Assembly (NCBI GenBank): GCA_937625935.1
Contig: OW569369.1
Coordinates: 124,001 to 188,000 of the forward strand
DNA: 64,000 nucleotides
From: Tetramitus jugosus
Taxonomy: Eukaryota > Heterolobosea > Eutetramitea > Acrasida > Vahlkampfiidae
Direction: 5' to 3'
Every line of letters starts with the position of its first letter. Position 1 is the first letter of the stretch. Below the pieces are notes generated by a model, which was not told where the DNA came from, ran no database searches, and saw nothing but the letters and a program-made list of their open reading frames with translations. The position numbers were made by a program, and so were the translations under genes. Positions 38,110-47,878 of the stretch are shown here, in pieces.

Positions 38110-39315
38110 ATGAGCAATCATCAACCACCCAACCACCGAAGCCGCCATGTCATCACCGTCATAGACATTATCAACTTTCTCACCAAGCTCAACAACTTGA
38201 TGAACAGCACAAGTGGCAGAGACAAGATTACAAAAAGTTTACAAAACAGTTCTAAATTATTATCATTTTGGATGACTTCTCGATTCCTATCAACTAAAGA
38301 CAACAACAACAACAATAACAACAATAATCCTCTCATTTCACTCACCGTCAAAAAATTGAACTCATTCGAGAGTCATCTCAGTATGGCGCGCAAAGTGTTT
38401 CGGTTCGGAAAATTTTTATCGGGGTATATAAGTGCCTATCATTTTATGAAAAAGTGGATTCGAATACGAAAGAGCGAACAACAGTCGATAGAATTGCAAC
38501 TACAGAGCAGTGACAATGAACAACGAAAATCAACCATTTTGGATCATGTCATGCTATCCATGAACAACAATATCAATAGTAGTAATAATAGTGGCAGTAG
38601 TAATAGTAATAATAGTAATAGTACTAGTAATAGTCGTAGTGATAATAATGTGAATAAAAGTGCGACCAAGAAGCAAGAGGAGGAAAAACCGATAGAAACG
38701 ATCACATTGATTGAATTCTTGAATGAGATGCAACGGTTCATCATGGCCAACTTTTTCTTTTTCGACATGTTTAATTGGTGCGCAAAAATTGGTTTATTGT
38801 TCAATGATACCATTCCCACCAACAGGAAAATATCATGGTTCTCACGCGACAATTTCAATATTCGGTACAAGTTGAACAATCATAGAGCAAAAGACTATTC
38901 GAATTATGGATCTTATATATGGTTCGCAGGAATGTTGTGTCTCTTGTCTGCTGATGCACTCAAGATTGTAGAGAATTATAAGAGGGAGGTCAGTGTGCTA
39001 AAGGTGATGAACGAGAGTGTTACGTTGAGCACGTTGCATGCGATGCGATTAGAGGATGAAACAATTTTGAAACAAATGACAGATGAGCACAGTGAACTGA
39101 GAGATCAACTCGCACAGCAAGATGTACTGCAGTCTCAGTTGAACAAGATTTATGCGGACAGAGACAAGCAGTTTGTTACGATATCGAGAAATGTGTGTGA
39201 TTTTGGCATTGCTTCCAATTTGGTTGGTCTGTGGGACATTAGTGGTGGAACGAATGCTCTTCTAGGTCTGGTTTCAGCGTTGATTGGCACCTACGAGCTG
39301 TGGCCAGCCAAGTAA
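38110..39315 (+). CDS. PEX11: Peroxisomal membrane protein PEX11
   Basis: A 401-residue protein from ATG 38110, following a CAACAACAACAG leader. The N-terminus has the PEX11 pattern (FLTKLNNLMNSTSGRDKITKSLQNSSKLLSFWM), then a helix with MARKVFRFGKFLSGY. A hydrophobic pair flanks ANFFFFDMFNWCAKIGLL. The conserved end is IASNLVGLWDISGGTNALLGLVSALIGTYELWPAK, matching the terminal membrane helix of the family. PEX11 elongates peroxisomes before fission. An Asn/Ser repeat insert (AAT/AGT triplets, 38560-38650) and a second Asn run near 38300 lengthen it well beyond the usual 230-250 residues. Confidence 0.85.
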   Translation: MSNHQPPNHRSRHVITVIDIINFLTKLNNLMNSTSGRDKITKSLQNSSKLLSFWMTSRFLSTKDNNNNNNNNNPLISLTVKKLNSFESHLSMARKVFRFGKFLSGYISAYHFMKKWIRIRKSEQQSIELQLQSSDNEQRKSTILDHVMLSMNNNINSSNNSGSSNSNNSNSTSNSRSDNNVNKSATKKQEEEKPIETITLIEFLNEMQRFIMANFFFFDMFNWCAKIGLLFNDTIPTNRKISWFSRDNFNIRYKLNNHRAKDYSNYGSYIWFAGMLCLLSADALKIVENYKREVSVLKVMNESVTLSTLHAMRLEDETILKQMTDEHSELRDQLAQQDVLQSQLNKIYADRDKQFVTISRNVCDFGIASNLVGLWDISGGTNALLGLVSALIGTYELWPAK

Positions 39316-39350
39316 AATATTGTCACTTACGAGAGGAGCAATTTTCTTTA

Positions 39351-42128
39351 TTATTCGTCGCTCGTCAGATCACACACCTCTGTTGATTGTTGACTAGCAT
39401 TGCTTGTGAGTGCCCAGAGATCATTGTCATCGAATGTAACATTCTTCTTGGGGCTAAGAGACTTTTCAGCCACGTGGCAGATCTCGACTTCTGCGCCACT
39501 GGCAATCAGAACATCAATCCATGCGTGTTGTTTATCACTCAATCGATCTCTTGGACCTTTCACCTCGCTGAACATGGCTGTTCTAGAGTCTGGACTCCAC
39601 AGAATAAGGTCTGGCATTCCACTCCGATTGTGTCGATAGTCTTCTGACAACATACGACAAACAGCACTGATTACTGCACCTGTGAAGCAATGGCATATAT
39701 CAACCAAGTCTTGAATACTGAAGCTGTCCCATTTTCCAACACAACTGTCCACACCATATTGTTCTTGCCAAACTGTGCGTAGTGTATTTTCCATGAAGCT
39801 CTCATTGTCTTCCCGTATTGCTAGTAGTCGCTGCTCAATCTTGTCCTGTCGAGAAGCAAAGAAGGCATCTGTGCCCAGATCGAGAGGAGCCGACTGATAC
39901 TTGGATTGGAAAACATTTGGGATGCTGGAATCATAGATAATATCCCAAAAGAGCAATCCGAACATGGTTGACCAGACAGAGCCCTCACAGTGCATTCCCT
40001 TTGAGAATCTACTCTTGTGCAAGTAATACTGGAGGGCCAGTTCTTCTACTGTACAATTACTCTGCTTATCATAGGAGAGGAATCTACTCTTACGCGAAGC
40101 TTGACCTGGTGCCATCAATATCGATTGAATATGAACATCACGAGCCTTCTTCAAATCTAAGAATTGTAATTCCTTAGACAAGTTGAGCCATGTTTTACAC
40201 TTACGATTCAACCGTTCTGCTCGATTTTCAAGGGTGTATCTTTGTGCAGTTCTTAATGTTTTATCTTCTCTCAATGCGGTGAGACAAATCTCTAAAGCTT
40301 CCTTGTGTTGATTCATATGCTGTAGGTCAAGGGCGAGTCTGTTCCACCATTTTCCTCTTCTTCCTGAAACGAAAGGAGAATCTAACAATTCACGCAAGTG
40401 GAATGTCGCCTTTTCATAAAGTTTCTGTTGTTCCAGCATTGTCACACCCATAGATACAATCTTGGCGTAGATCCATCCTGCAGTGAATCTTAATAAATAA
40501 TGTTCGTTGGCTGAGATGATACTGTCAGCTTTTTGTTGGCGATAAAGGGCAGTTTCCTGGCATAGACCAGATACTGCTTTGTCCAATGTCTCCATCGTAA
40601 TCTCAATTTGATCATTCTGATCGAAGTCATCGTCTTGTTGGAACCTTGAATAAATTTCCATCTCATCTTCGCCTTTGTATGAAAGCAATCGAATAGATTG
40701 TTCATATCTATCCAGATCCTTTCTCGTCTTGAATACAGATATTGGTTTGTATTCATATTGGGGAAACTTGCGAATGTTCTTCGACTCAAGCACCATTATT
40801 GAAGCATCACGTGAACTTCTATCCAAGAAAAACAAATGATGTATCCGGCGGAATACCTCCTTTGCTAAGGGAGTTATCCGAATGAACTTTGTTTTAAAGT
40901 GGGATTCGATCGCACTATACACATTTTTCAAATGTTTCATTGTGTTATCCGATGGTGATCCGGTTGTCTCTTGAGAGTTGCTCGTTGCCTTAAAGAATGA
41001 GTGAATTGTCTTCTGCTTGGTTTTTTCAGCACTATTCATGTTCGAAGACTTTGTATCACTTACAATCAAATCAATAAGTGTGACCTTTTTTGGTGAAACA
41101 CTCGGCAGCTCTCTTCTTCCCTTCTTTTGTGTTTGTTGCAACTTCTTTGAAGGCAAGAAGCGTCGGATTCTCTTTGCTACTAATTCCAGCTCTGCTGTTG
41201 TACAAGAACTCAAAATTTGCCGTACATTCTTCTCATACTCCTCAATGCCCTTACTTGGTGACTCGTCCATCGAAAACTGTTCTACATAACGATGAGTGAT
41301 TAACTCTTCAAAGAGTGATTCGAATGAATTAGAGCTCTCTTGTTCTTCGTGGCTTGATGTTTCTTCACTCTCATTCTTCATCATTTGACTAAAATCATTC
41401 TTGCTGTTCTCGGTTTCTTCCTCTTCGTGCTGAGAAAAGTCATCCGAGTATCTGCTCGTTAACTTAATGGTTTGAAACCATTGCCACTTTCTATTGTACA
41501 GTCGAACGAATAATCTCTGAGCTTTCGAACTCAGATTCTTCTGAAATCCATCCAAATAAATTGCTTCATTGCGTATTTTCTCCAGCTCAACAGAATCTAG
41601 ACTATGATCCTCGTTAGACGATTCACCCTCGGTAACCTTTTGTTCTGGCACTTGAAACAGATGAGCATCCTTCTCCATTACCGTCTCCAGAATATGAATA
41701 AAATTCTTGAGATAATAGTGTCTTGGTTGCCTTTCAGAATTGTTATCTTGAGAAGAACCGAATAAGGAATGCCAACTATCTTCACCTACTTCTAGACTCT
41801 GAGACTGTGACTCTTCATCCTGAGTTAATGCTAAATCTTGTTCACTTTGTGTCGTGGAGCCAATAGATGATCTTTGACTATCGCTTGTGAGGTCATCTAT
41901 CAACTGAGAATCTACATTACTATCCAACTCTTCTCCATCAACAATCGATGAACAAGAACTGTATAATTCTGATTCTTCTGTCTGAGAGGCTTGTTGCTGA
42001 GAATCAAAATAGGCCTGTGAACAAACTACGCTCCCAAAAGTCCTTCTCTTTTTGGTGAATGGTACAGTGGAGGTAGATGTCTTGGATTTAGAGGCAACAC
42101 TTCCTGGAGTGGATAACTTTCGCTTCAT
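39351..42128 (-). CDS. FAN1: FAN1 structure-specific nuclease
   Basis: A 925-residue protein from ATG 42128 (TTG lies upstream). The N-terminus is basic (MKRKLSTPGSVASKSK...KKRR), a nuclear signal. The middle is Ser/Glu-rich and then helical (SAP/TPR-like region of FAN1, for example WWNRLALDLQHMNQHKEALEICL). The C-terminal VRR-NUC domain has the PD-(D/E)XK site: GMPDLILWSP (Asp about 839) and SEVKGPRDRLSDKQHAWIDVL (Glu-x-Lys about 854), the FAN1 signature. FAN1 unhooks interstrand crosslinks. No UBZ zinc finger is apparent at the N-terminus, as in many non-animal FAN1s. An E2F-like site lies 70 bp upstream. Confidence 0.9.
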   Translation of the reverse strand: MKRKLSTPGSVASKSKTSTSTVPFTKKRRTFGSVVCSQAYFDSQQQASQTEESELYSSCSSIVDGEELDSNVDSQLIDDLTSDSQRSSIGSTTQSEQDLALTQDEESQSQSLEVGEDSWHSLFGSSQDNNSERQPRHYYLKNFIHILETVMEKDAHLFQVPEQKVTEGESSNEDHSLDSVELEKIRNEAIYLDGFQKNLSSKAQRLFVRLYNRKWQWFQTIKLTSRYSDDFSQHEEEETENSKNDFSQMMKNESEETSSHEEQESSNSFESLFEELITHRYVEQFSMDESPSKGIEEYEKNVRQILSSCTTAELELVAKRIRRFLPSKKLQQTQKKGRRELPSVSPKKVTLIDLIVSDTKSSNMNSAEKTKQKTIHSFFKATSNSQETTGSPSDNTMKHLKNVYSAIESHFKTKFIRITPLAKEVFRRIHHLFFLDRSSRDASIMVLESKNIRKFPQYEYKPISVFKTRKDLDRYEQSIRLLSYKGEDEMEIYSRFQQDDDFDQNDQIEITMETLDKAVSGLCQETALYRQQKADSIISANEHYLLRFTAGWIYAKIVSMGVTMLEQQKLYEKATFHLRELLDSPFVSGRRGKWWNRLALDLQHMNQHKEALEICLTALREDKTLRTAQRYTLENRAERLNRKCKTWLNLSKELQFLDLKKARDVHIQSILMAPGQASRKSRFLSYDKQSNCTVEELALQYYLHKSRFSKGMHCEGSVWSTMFGLLFWDIIYDSSIPNVFQSKYQSAPLDLGTDAFFASRQDKIEQRLLAIREDNESFMENTLRTVWQEQYGVDSCVGKWDSFSIQDLVDICHCFTGAVISAVCRMLSEDYRHNRSGMPDLILWSPDSRTAMFSEVKGPRDRLSDKQHAWIDVLIASGAEVEICHVAEKSLSPKKNVTFDDNDLWALTSNASQQSTEVCDLTSDE

Positions 42129-42197
42129 GGGTGCGAGCAAGTCGAACAGAAATATTTTTTGTGTTTATCAATGTTCGACTTCCAGTGAATTTGGGAA

Positions 42198-42212
42198 ATT
42201 TTTTGGCGCGAA
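42198..42212 (+). promoter_or_regulatory. E2F-like site TTTTTTGGCGCGAAA
   Basis: A strong consensus site in the 153-bp divergent promoter between FAN1 (minus) and the LYR gene (plus). Confidence 0.5.
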
Positions 42213-42281
42213 ACGGATAAATCATGCATGTAAAAACATTCACACAATCAACATTGTAAAAGCTTTTGAATCACGAATAGA

Positions 42282-42485
42282 ATGGTCACCAAGACACAAT
42301 TTGCAACACTGTATCTAAATATTTTGCGCAGAGCAAGACACTTGAAATATTCTGACAAGGAATACGTTCAACGTCGTGTGAGACAAGAATTTGAGGTTTC
42401 TCCTCCAAAAATGTCGTCCAACGTCAAGGAGGCCATGTATCAAAAGGGACGGGAGTTTTTGGATACAATGGGTGGATTGGAGTAA
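42282..42485 (+). CDS. LYR-motif mitochondrial protein
   Basis: A 67-residue protein from ATG 42282. It matches the LYR/complex1 family: LYLNILRRARHLKYSDKEYVQRRVRQEFE. The first motif reads LYL rather than LYR, but the following helix with Arg pairs and the RxxVRQEF block are typical. LYR proteins bind acyl carrier protein and assist iron-sulfur delivery or respiratory complex assembly in mitochondria. The specific member is not assignable from sequence alone. Confidence 0.7.
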   Translation: MVTKTQFATLYLNILRRARHLKYSDKEYVQRRVRQEFEVSPPKMSSNVKEAMYQKGREFLDTMGGLE

Positions 42486-42880
42486 ATGTGGACGTCACGC
42501 ATGAGACCTCATTTGACGTCAAAGACTGAACTCTTTGTTTTCACACAAGCATTTTTCTGTGGGAACTTTTTTTGTTGAAGCTTACTGAAAAGCTATCGAT
42601 TGATTGGTTGTCCAGGGCAATCATATCATGCAACCAACACATAAAGCAATGGTATTTGTGTTCTTTTGTATATATTCTACTGCGTTAGCTGTCGCATTTT
42701 TGTTCACTCTTCCTGATGGATCAAACATTTCACGCAGCTGTAGTCAAGAGAAAAGTCGGTTTTGCTGGCTTTCCCGCCATCCCTCTATTTACGTTAGCTT
42801 TGAACCTTGTGGACTTATTCAATTGAGAAAAATACCAATTTCCTCTCTTGTGCTTCCTCCATTCCTTTTCATACCTGAGT
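42486..42880. other. Intergenic region, no gene seen
   Basis: A 395-bp gap between the LYR gene stop and the ZC2HC1-like start. It is AT-rich with T-runs; frames found here start at TTG or GTG or have no supporting composition. Promoter function for the downstream gene is likely. Confidence 0.35.
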
Positions 42881-44788
42881 ATGTCATCATACAAGGTGTC
42901 GAGTCGTCCATCTTCATCGAACATTAATGCAGCTCGGACAATGTCAAGTTTTTCATCCAACGAACAAGAGCCAAGTTATTCAAGAACATCGAGACCTCCA
43001 TTCCATAGTGGATACGAAAATCAAACATTGTCAACCAGTAGAATAAGCAATGGTGTTCAAAGAACTCAAGCCTCCTCATCCAGTAATACATATACACCAA
43101 ATAGTCCAGCAGTTTCATCGAGTAGTTCAAGTAAGGTTGGGTATCGCGTGAGTAACTCGATTCAGCAACCAAAGTACCCTTCCTCAACAAACAGGACACC
43201 TTCTGCTATCTTATCTACTGCTACCAGTCTTAGAACTCACCGTAATACTGAGAAAGACGATTACGACCAAGTTTCATCATACTCCCGGATTGGTAACTCC
43301 CAGAACTCTGGCGAAAGACAAAGTTCAATGGTTGCGGATCGAAGAAGTTCAAAAATTGTAGAAACATCAACTAGGTCAGTACTAGGGCCAACTGCAAATA
43401 ATTTGTCAAGCATTGGTGCCGCAAAGGTTGCTGCTCATGCTGAGAAAATGAAACTATCGCGAGAGAGGGCGGAAAGAATTAGGAGAGAAAGAAGCGGTAA
43501 TTCTGATGAACCTTTTGACCCGAAAGAGACCAGTAATCCCTCTGTCAATCGATCCAAACCTGTGACATCTATCGATGTTCCAGTTAGAAGAGCAGATATT
43601 GAAGACATGCCTATCCAAAGCAAATACATTCAAAAGAAACTAACTGAAATAGATATAGATATCGAAGAAGAGGAAGAGGAAGAGGAAGAAGTAGAACATC
43701 CCTCAATTCGCGATTCAATAGATGATAGATACTCTACTGCTATTCGTTCTGTTTTGAAAGAAGAGCGTGTTCATCCCAAACAACAGGCTTCTCGTGTACC
43801 ATTGACAAAATCTGAAGTTTTACCTGATCATCGGGTGCAACTCCCTGATGGAAAACCTCAACCAACTGCAAGTTCGAGAAGGACCTTCCATCCTACAAAT
43901 GTACATTCTTCTCAGGAAACGAGTAAAGAATTTACTGCTAAGGATCTCCTATATATGGATATGACAATTGGAACCGTCTTTGGTGGATCCCGAACTTATC
44001 AAGCACGCTTATCATCCAGATTGCTGAATGTGAAACAAAACCAATCTGAAATTAGAAATCAGTTACCTGAACCTACTATATCTAAACCGAACACTAACAA
44101 GATCTCTAAACCTCAATACAATCATCGGTCGAGTATCCGTGAAGAGGAAGATGAATTCAAGGAGAAAGAGCACGAAGAAACAAAAAGATATGAACTACCA
44201 ACACAGATCAAGGAATCGAAACAGATGTATCATCCTACCCAACAAAGAAGTGTTAATGAAGTGTCAGTTGTCCCTGGTAATCGAACAATCGAGACAGCAC
44301 CCAAATCGGAACAGCCCTTGGAGTATGAGGATGATGGTATTCCACTTGTCCAATGCCGGAATTGTACACGCCAATTTAAAAAGAATCGAATAGAGAAGCA
44401 TTACAATGCTTGCATAAAGCAACAAGCTCGAAAAGTATTCAAGGTTGATATTGTCCCAGAGGAACTAAAGGATGATTTAAAGAAGGCCAAGGCAGAGTTT
44501 GGCCAGTCGCATCCTGTCGAGAAACCCAAAATTTCCAAATGGAAACTTCAGAGCGAGCAATTGCGAGGAAGCGCAGGTAAATCGGCAAAAGGTGCAGAAC
44601 CGAAGGATATGAGAGAAGAGTGTCCCCATTGTACCAGAAAATTCGCAACAGATGTACTCGAGCGACATATTAACTTTTGTAAAAACTCGAGGGTGAAGAT
44701 TGGAACACTGAAGAAAGGTGGAGGAATTTCAGCAGGAAGAAAAGCTCCCAACACGTCTACCCAAACTATCACGTCAAGGAGAACATAA
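42881..44788 (+). CDS. ZC2HC1-like zinc-finger protein
   Basis: A 635-residue protein from ATG 42881 (TTG lies upstream). The first 480 residues are Ser/Arg/Glu-rich and disordered, with an acidic run (EEEEEEEEEVE). At the C-terminus are two C2HC fingers: VQCRNCTRQFKKNRIEKHYNAC and EECPHCTRKFATDVLERHINFC, the ZC2HC1 (FAM164) signature of C-x2-C-x12-H-x4-C. Relatives occur in flagellate proteomes and may bind nucleic acid or protein partners; function is not established. The protein ends in a basic KKGGGISAGRKAP tail. The stop is 20 bp from the convergent phosphodiesterase stop. Confidence 0.75.
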   Translation: MSSYKVSSRPSSSNINAARTMSSFSSNEQEPSYSRTSRPPFHSGYENQTLSTSRISNGVQRTQASSSSNTYTPNSPAVSSSSSSKVGYRVSNSIQQPKYPSSTNRTPSAILSTATSLRTHRNTEKDDYDQVSSYSRIGNSQNSGERQSSMVADRRSSKIVETSTRSVLGPTANNLSSIGAAKVAAHAEKMKLSRERAERIRRERSGNSDEPFDPKETSNPSVNRSKPVTSIDVPVRRADIEDMPIQSKYIQKKLTEIDIDIEEEEEEEEEVEHPSIRDSIDDRYSTAIRSVLKEERVHPKQQASRVPLTKSEVLPDHRVQLPDGKPQPTASSRRTFHPTNVHSSQETSKEFTAKDLLYMDMTIGTVFGGSRTYQARLSSRLLNVKQNQSEIRNQLPEPTISKPNTNKISKPQYNHRSSIREEEDEFKEKEHEETKRYELPTQIKESKQMYHPTQQRSVNEVSVVPGNRTIETAPKSEQPLEYEDDGIPLVQCRNCTRQFKKNRIEKHYNACIKQQARKVFKVDIVPEELKDDLKKAKAEFGQSHPVEKPKISKWKLQSEQLRGSAGKSAKGAEPKDMREECPHCTRKFATDVLERHINFCKNSRVKIGTLKKGGGISAGRKAPNTSTQTITSRRT

Positions 44789-44808
44789 TAAATAATATTA
44801 TTATTCCT

Positions 44809-46917
44809 TTATTCTTCGTCTCTGATATCATCCACGTCTATCTCATCGTGATCTGCCCAATAAGCTAGGTTGTTGGCAATATGTTCTTTGGTGTACTTTC
44901 TAAGTCTTGGTAGTAATTTGAATATGCTTTCATACATTGGGTTGACTATGTATGTTATAAAAGCATGTTGAAGATTATTCATGGATGGCTTCTGTCGGTC
45001 CATAAATGGAGAAATACCGAGAGATAACTCTCTCTCTTTGTCCCCTTGTTTGAAAAACTCAGTCTCGAGCCGAGAAGCCCACCTTAAATAGAGCTTCGTT
45101 GGTCTAGAGGGATTGCTGACGTCTGCCATTTTGATTGCCATCTGTAGAGCAAGTCTAACATCGTCTTTGGCAGAGAAATCGACATCAGTATCAATGCGAC
45201 TATTGAATTTTCCAACATATTTTGCGTGTTGACTCATATCTGTTGCTAAAACCATACCGATAATAGTCTCTCGAATATCCTTTTGTTGCTCTACTGTCAG
45301 TGTCTGCAAGATGTTGTTTTTATCGGATCTCATCATATCAAAGGCCTGAGAGCAGTGATGATGTTCGAGTACAGACCTATCATTGTAAAGGGTGGCCAAA
45401 TATGATTCTGAATTGATGTGAAAATTATTATTGAGTCCCGGATGATCGTAGTCATGAATCATTGCGGCTATTAAAGCCGCTAGAATATCTTCATCGGACA
45501 TATACTGAGACAACTTGCATTTGTATATAACAAAATGGAGCACTTGAAGTACGTCTGCAGCATGAATTGCGTTATGATATGGATTTTGATGATAACCACT
45601 TTCAACATTCTGTAACCAATTGATGAGTACTTGCTCGTCCATATTAAACTTGTTCACTAGATCATACTTTAAGAATAAAGTATACCCAGTGATGAACAAG
45701 GTTCTTCCCTCTGTGAGCTTCTCTAATGTGAACACGTCAAAGTTCCATTCATCAACTCGATCAAACATAGCCATAATGTCCTGTCGCATTTTGACTTTGT
45801 TAATCTTTGAGAGATTAACACTCTTCCTGAAATCCGAAGCACTGACCGTCGACTCGGAACCTTTCTTCATTTTTTGTATCTCGTCCTGAGAATCGACAGA
45901 AAACTTATCCTTAATCCAAGCCACAACTTCGGGGTCGATTTCTGTTGATATTCTCTGAGAAAAATCCAGTTTGTATAAATTATCAAACGAAATGGTGTTC
46001 ATCAAGCAGTTAAAACTATCTTGTTCCTTCTCTGTCATTGCTTTACTTGCAATCAACTTCTTCTTGAGCGCTTTTAGGAACTTTAGAATATCTTCATTTG
46101 GATAGTCCATACGAGATCTCGTTCCTCGATTTTGAAGTTTTTTGGTTGGCGCCACACTTAAATCGTCGCCACTATACTCCTCATGGGATGACTCTTGATG
46201 TTCTGAAGGATCTGTCTTTTTCCTCTGATTCTTGAGGAAAATGTACTTTTCCTTCATTAAATTCAGCTTTCTTTCCAATTCATCAACCTTCTCTGCAGTT
46301 GATGACTCTGTTCGGATTGCATAAAAGTCGAAAAGTGGATTCAAAAAACCATGAGAAAGGATACCAGCTCTATTATTGGCTTCTCTCAATTTAAACTGAA
46401 TGGATGCTCTTCCAATCTTATCCAAGTTCAGTTCTAGATTTAATAGGCATGATTCATTGGCGCTCTGATTTGATTCAAACTCAAAGGTCAATGTTTTCTT
46501 CTCAAAAGATTCCTTCAGAGAAGCAAAGAAAGATGCCCATTCAAGATTTGAGTTGATATCAAGAGCATTTTTCTTATTATTGAAAGATAATATTGTGTGA
46601 GATGGATGTTAGTGTCCATAATACAATCACTGTATGTTACTTACAATCTCCTTTAGTTCATCCATTGGCACTTCCTTGTGATAAAACTTGGCTCTGTGCA
46701 CATAGGCACAACCAAACATTATACTCTTGCAATTGGGACTGACTGTGCAAGAACAAATACACTTGTTAGAATTGTCTCCTGATTCACAAAAGAGTTTTGG
46801 AAGAGAAGCCAGGAGTTGTTGAAACGGCAAGTCTCCCTTTCTTCTGTCAACACTGACTCTGTGTCTCTCAAGGTCAGAAACAGTTTGCTTGTCTAAAGTA
46901 GAGCACCCACCACCCAT
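44809..46917 (-). CDS. Class I 3',5'-cyclic nucleotide phosphodiesterase, lipid-anchored
   Basis: Two exons: 46917-46645 (91 codons) and 46572-44809, with a 72-nt GTAAGT...CACTAACA...AATAAG intron, giving 678 residues. The start MGGGCS is a textbook N-myristoylation (Gly2) and palmitoylation (Cys5) signal. An upstream in-frame ATG at 47169 would begin only 12 bp past the RPL12 stop and is less likely. Residues 30-90 contain paired cysteines (CICSCTVSPNC). A helical linker follows. The catalytic domain has HNAIHAADV (about 424) and HDYDHPG (about 464), then MADVSNPSR; these are the metal-binding HD-type residues. It hydrolyses cAMP and/or cGMP at a membrane. Confidence 0.9.
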
Positions 46918-47180
46918 GTTAATTTGTTTCAAATTTTTGTGTTTTTGGACTCTTTCGCTTATTGGGACCTTCCAGTTATCCGTAATGTCCAGTTCAAATG
47001 TTACAGTTAATAATTCGAGCGCGAACATAACGAACAAATCATGCTTCATTATTGCGACTTTAAATTTTCCGTTCACACTTGCAATGAATCGTTGGTGCAA
47101 AAATCGCGGCAGAAGCCGCAAGCTTTTGTCAAAAGAAAAGTCTTCATTGGAATTATAATAAAATTTCATGAACAGATAGT

Positions 47181-47678
47181 TTATTCTTCTGGAACTTCGA
47201 TGGAGCCGTCATTGACTTGAGATTGGACATCTCTTGGGTCTTGACCGTTAACGGTGCAACCAACAGACACACATGTACCCAAAATCTCCTTAACGGTACC
47301 TTGAAGGGTCTTAGCGTTAGATTGATTTCTCAATGATCTAGCAATCTCCAAAATATCTTTGAATGCCAAATCTCCATTGTGCTTAATATTCTTAACCTTT
47401 TTTCTATCACGAGGAGGCTCCTTCAAAGCCTTGATGACCATAGCAGCAGCAGATGGGACAACTTCGACGGTTGCAACTCTGTTGATAACGGTCAATCTGA
47501 CGGAAACCTTGATACCCTTCCAGTCCTTGGTTGCCTTAGCAATATCGTCACCAACCTTCTTTGGTGCCAAACCCAAAGGACCGACCTTTGGGGCCAAGGA
47601 AGAGGCAGCGCCAGCCTCTCCTCCGACGGCTCTCATCATGATAATTTTAGCTTCTCCTGTTGCTGGTGGTGGTGCCAT
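47181..47678 (-). CDS. RPL12: 60S ribosomal protein L12 (uL11)
   Basis: A 165-residue protein from ATG 47678. It shows the uL11 core: [26 protein letters not shown], which binds the GTPase-associated 28S rRNA, and C-terminal [21 protein letters not shown]...[17 protein letters not shown]. Length matches eukaryotic RPL12. Codon use is strongly biased, as for myosin and H4, consistent with high expression. It is divergent from DDX46 over 200 bp. Confidence 0.97.
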   Translation of the reverse strand: MAPPPATGEAKIIMMRAVGGEAGAASSLAPKVGPLGLAPKKVGDDIAKATKDWKGIKVSVRLTVINRVATVEVVPSAAAMVIKALKEPPRDRKKVKNIKHNGDLAFKDILEIARSLRNQSNAKTLQGTVKEILGTCVSVGCTVNGQDPRDVQSQVNDGSIEVPEE

Positions 47679-47878
47679 TTTCTATTCTGTTATGACGTAT
47701 AGGTGTTGTTCAAGATTTTGTTTGTTTTTTTTCTAAAGATTGAGTAATTTTTTCGGTCAACCCGTTGGTTGAGTCAATCTAGAGATTGAAGTATGCAGGC
47801 GGAGAATGAACAGCATACAAAAGAAAAAAGACCAGGCCAAAAACACGAAATCAAGGCGGACAATCAAAGCACAAAAAC

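Noticed and set aside
46918-47169. 84-codon N-terminal extension of the phosphodiesterase
   Set aside because: Its ATG is 12 bp past the RPL12 stop, leaving no promoter or leader, and it would bury the MGGGCS lipidation signal. Kept only as an alternative.
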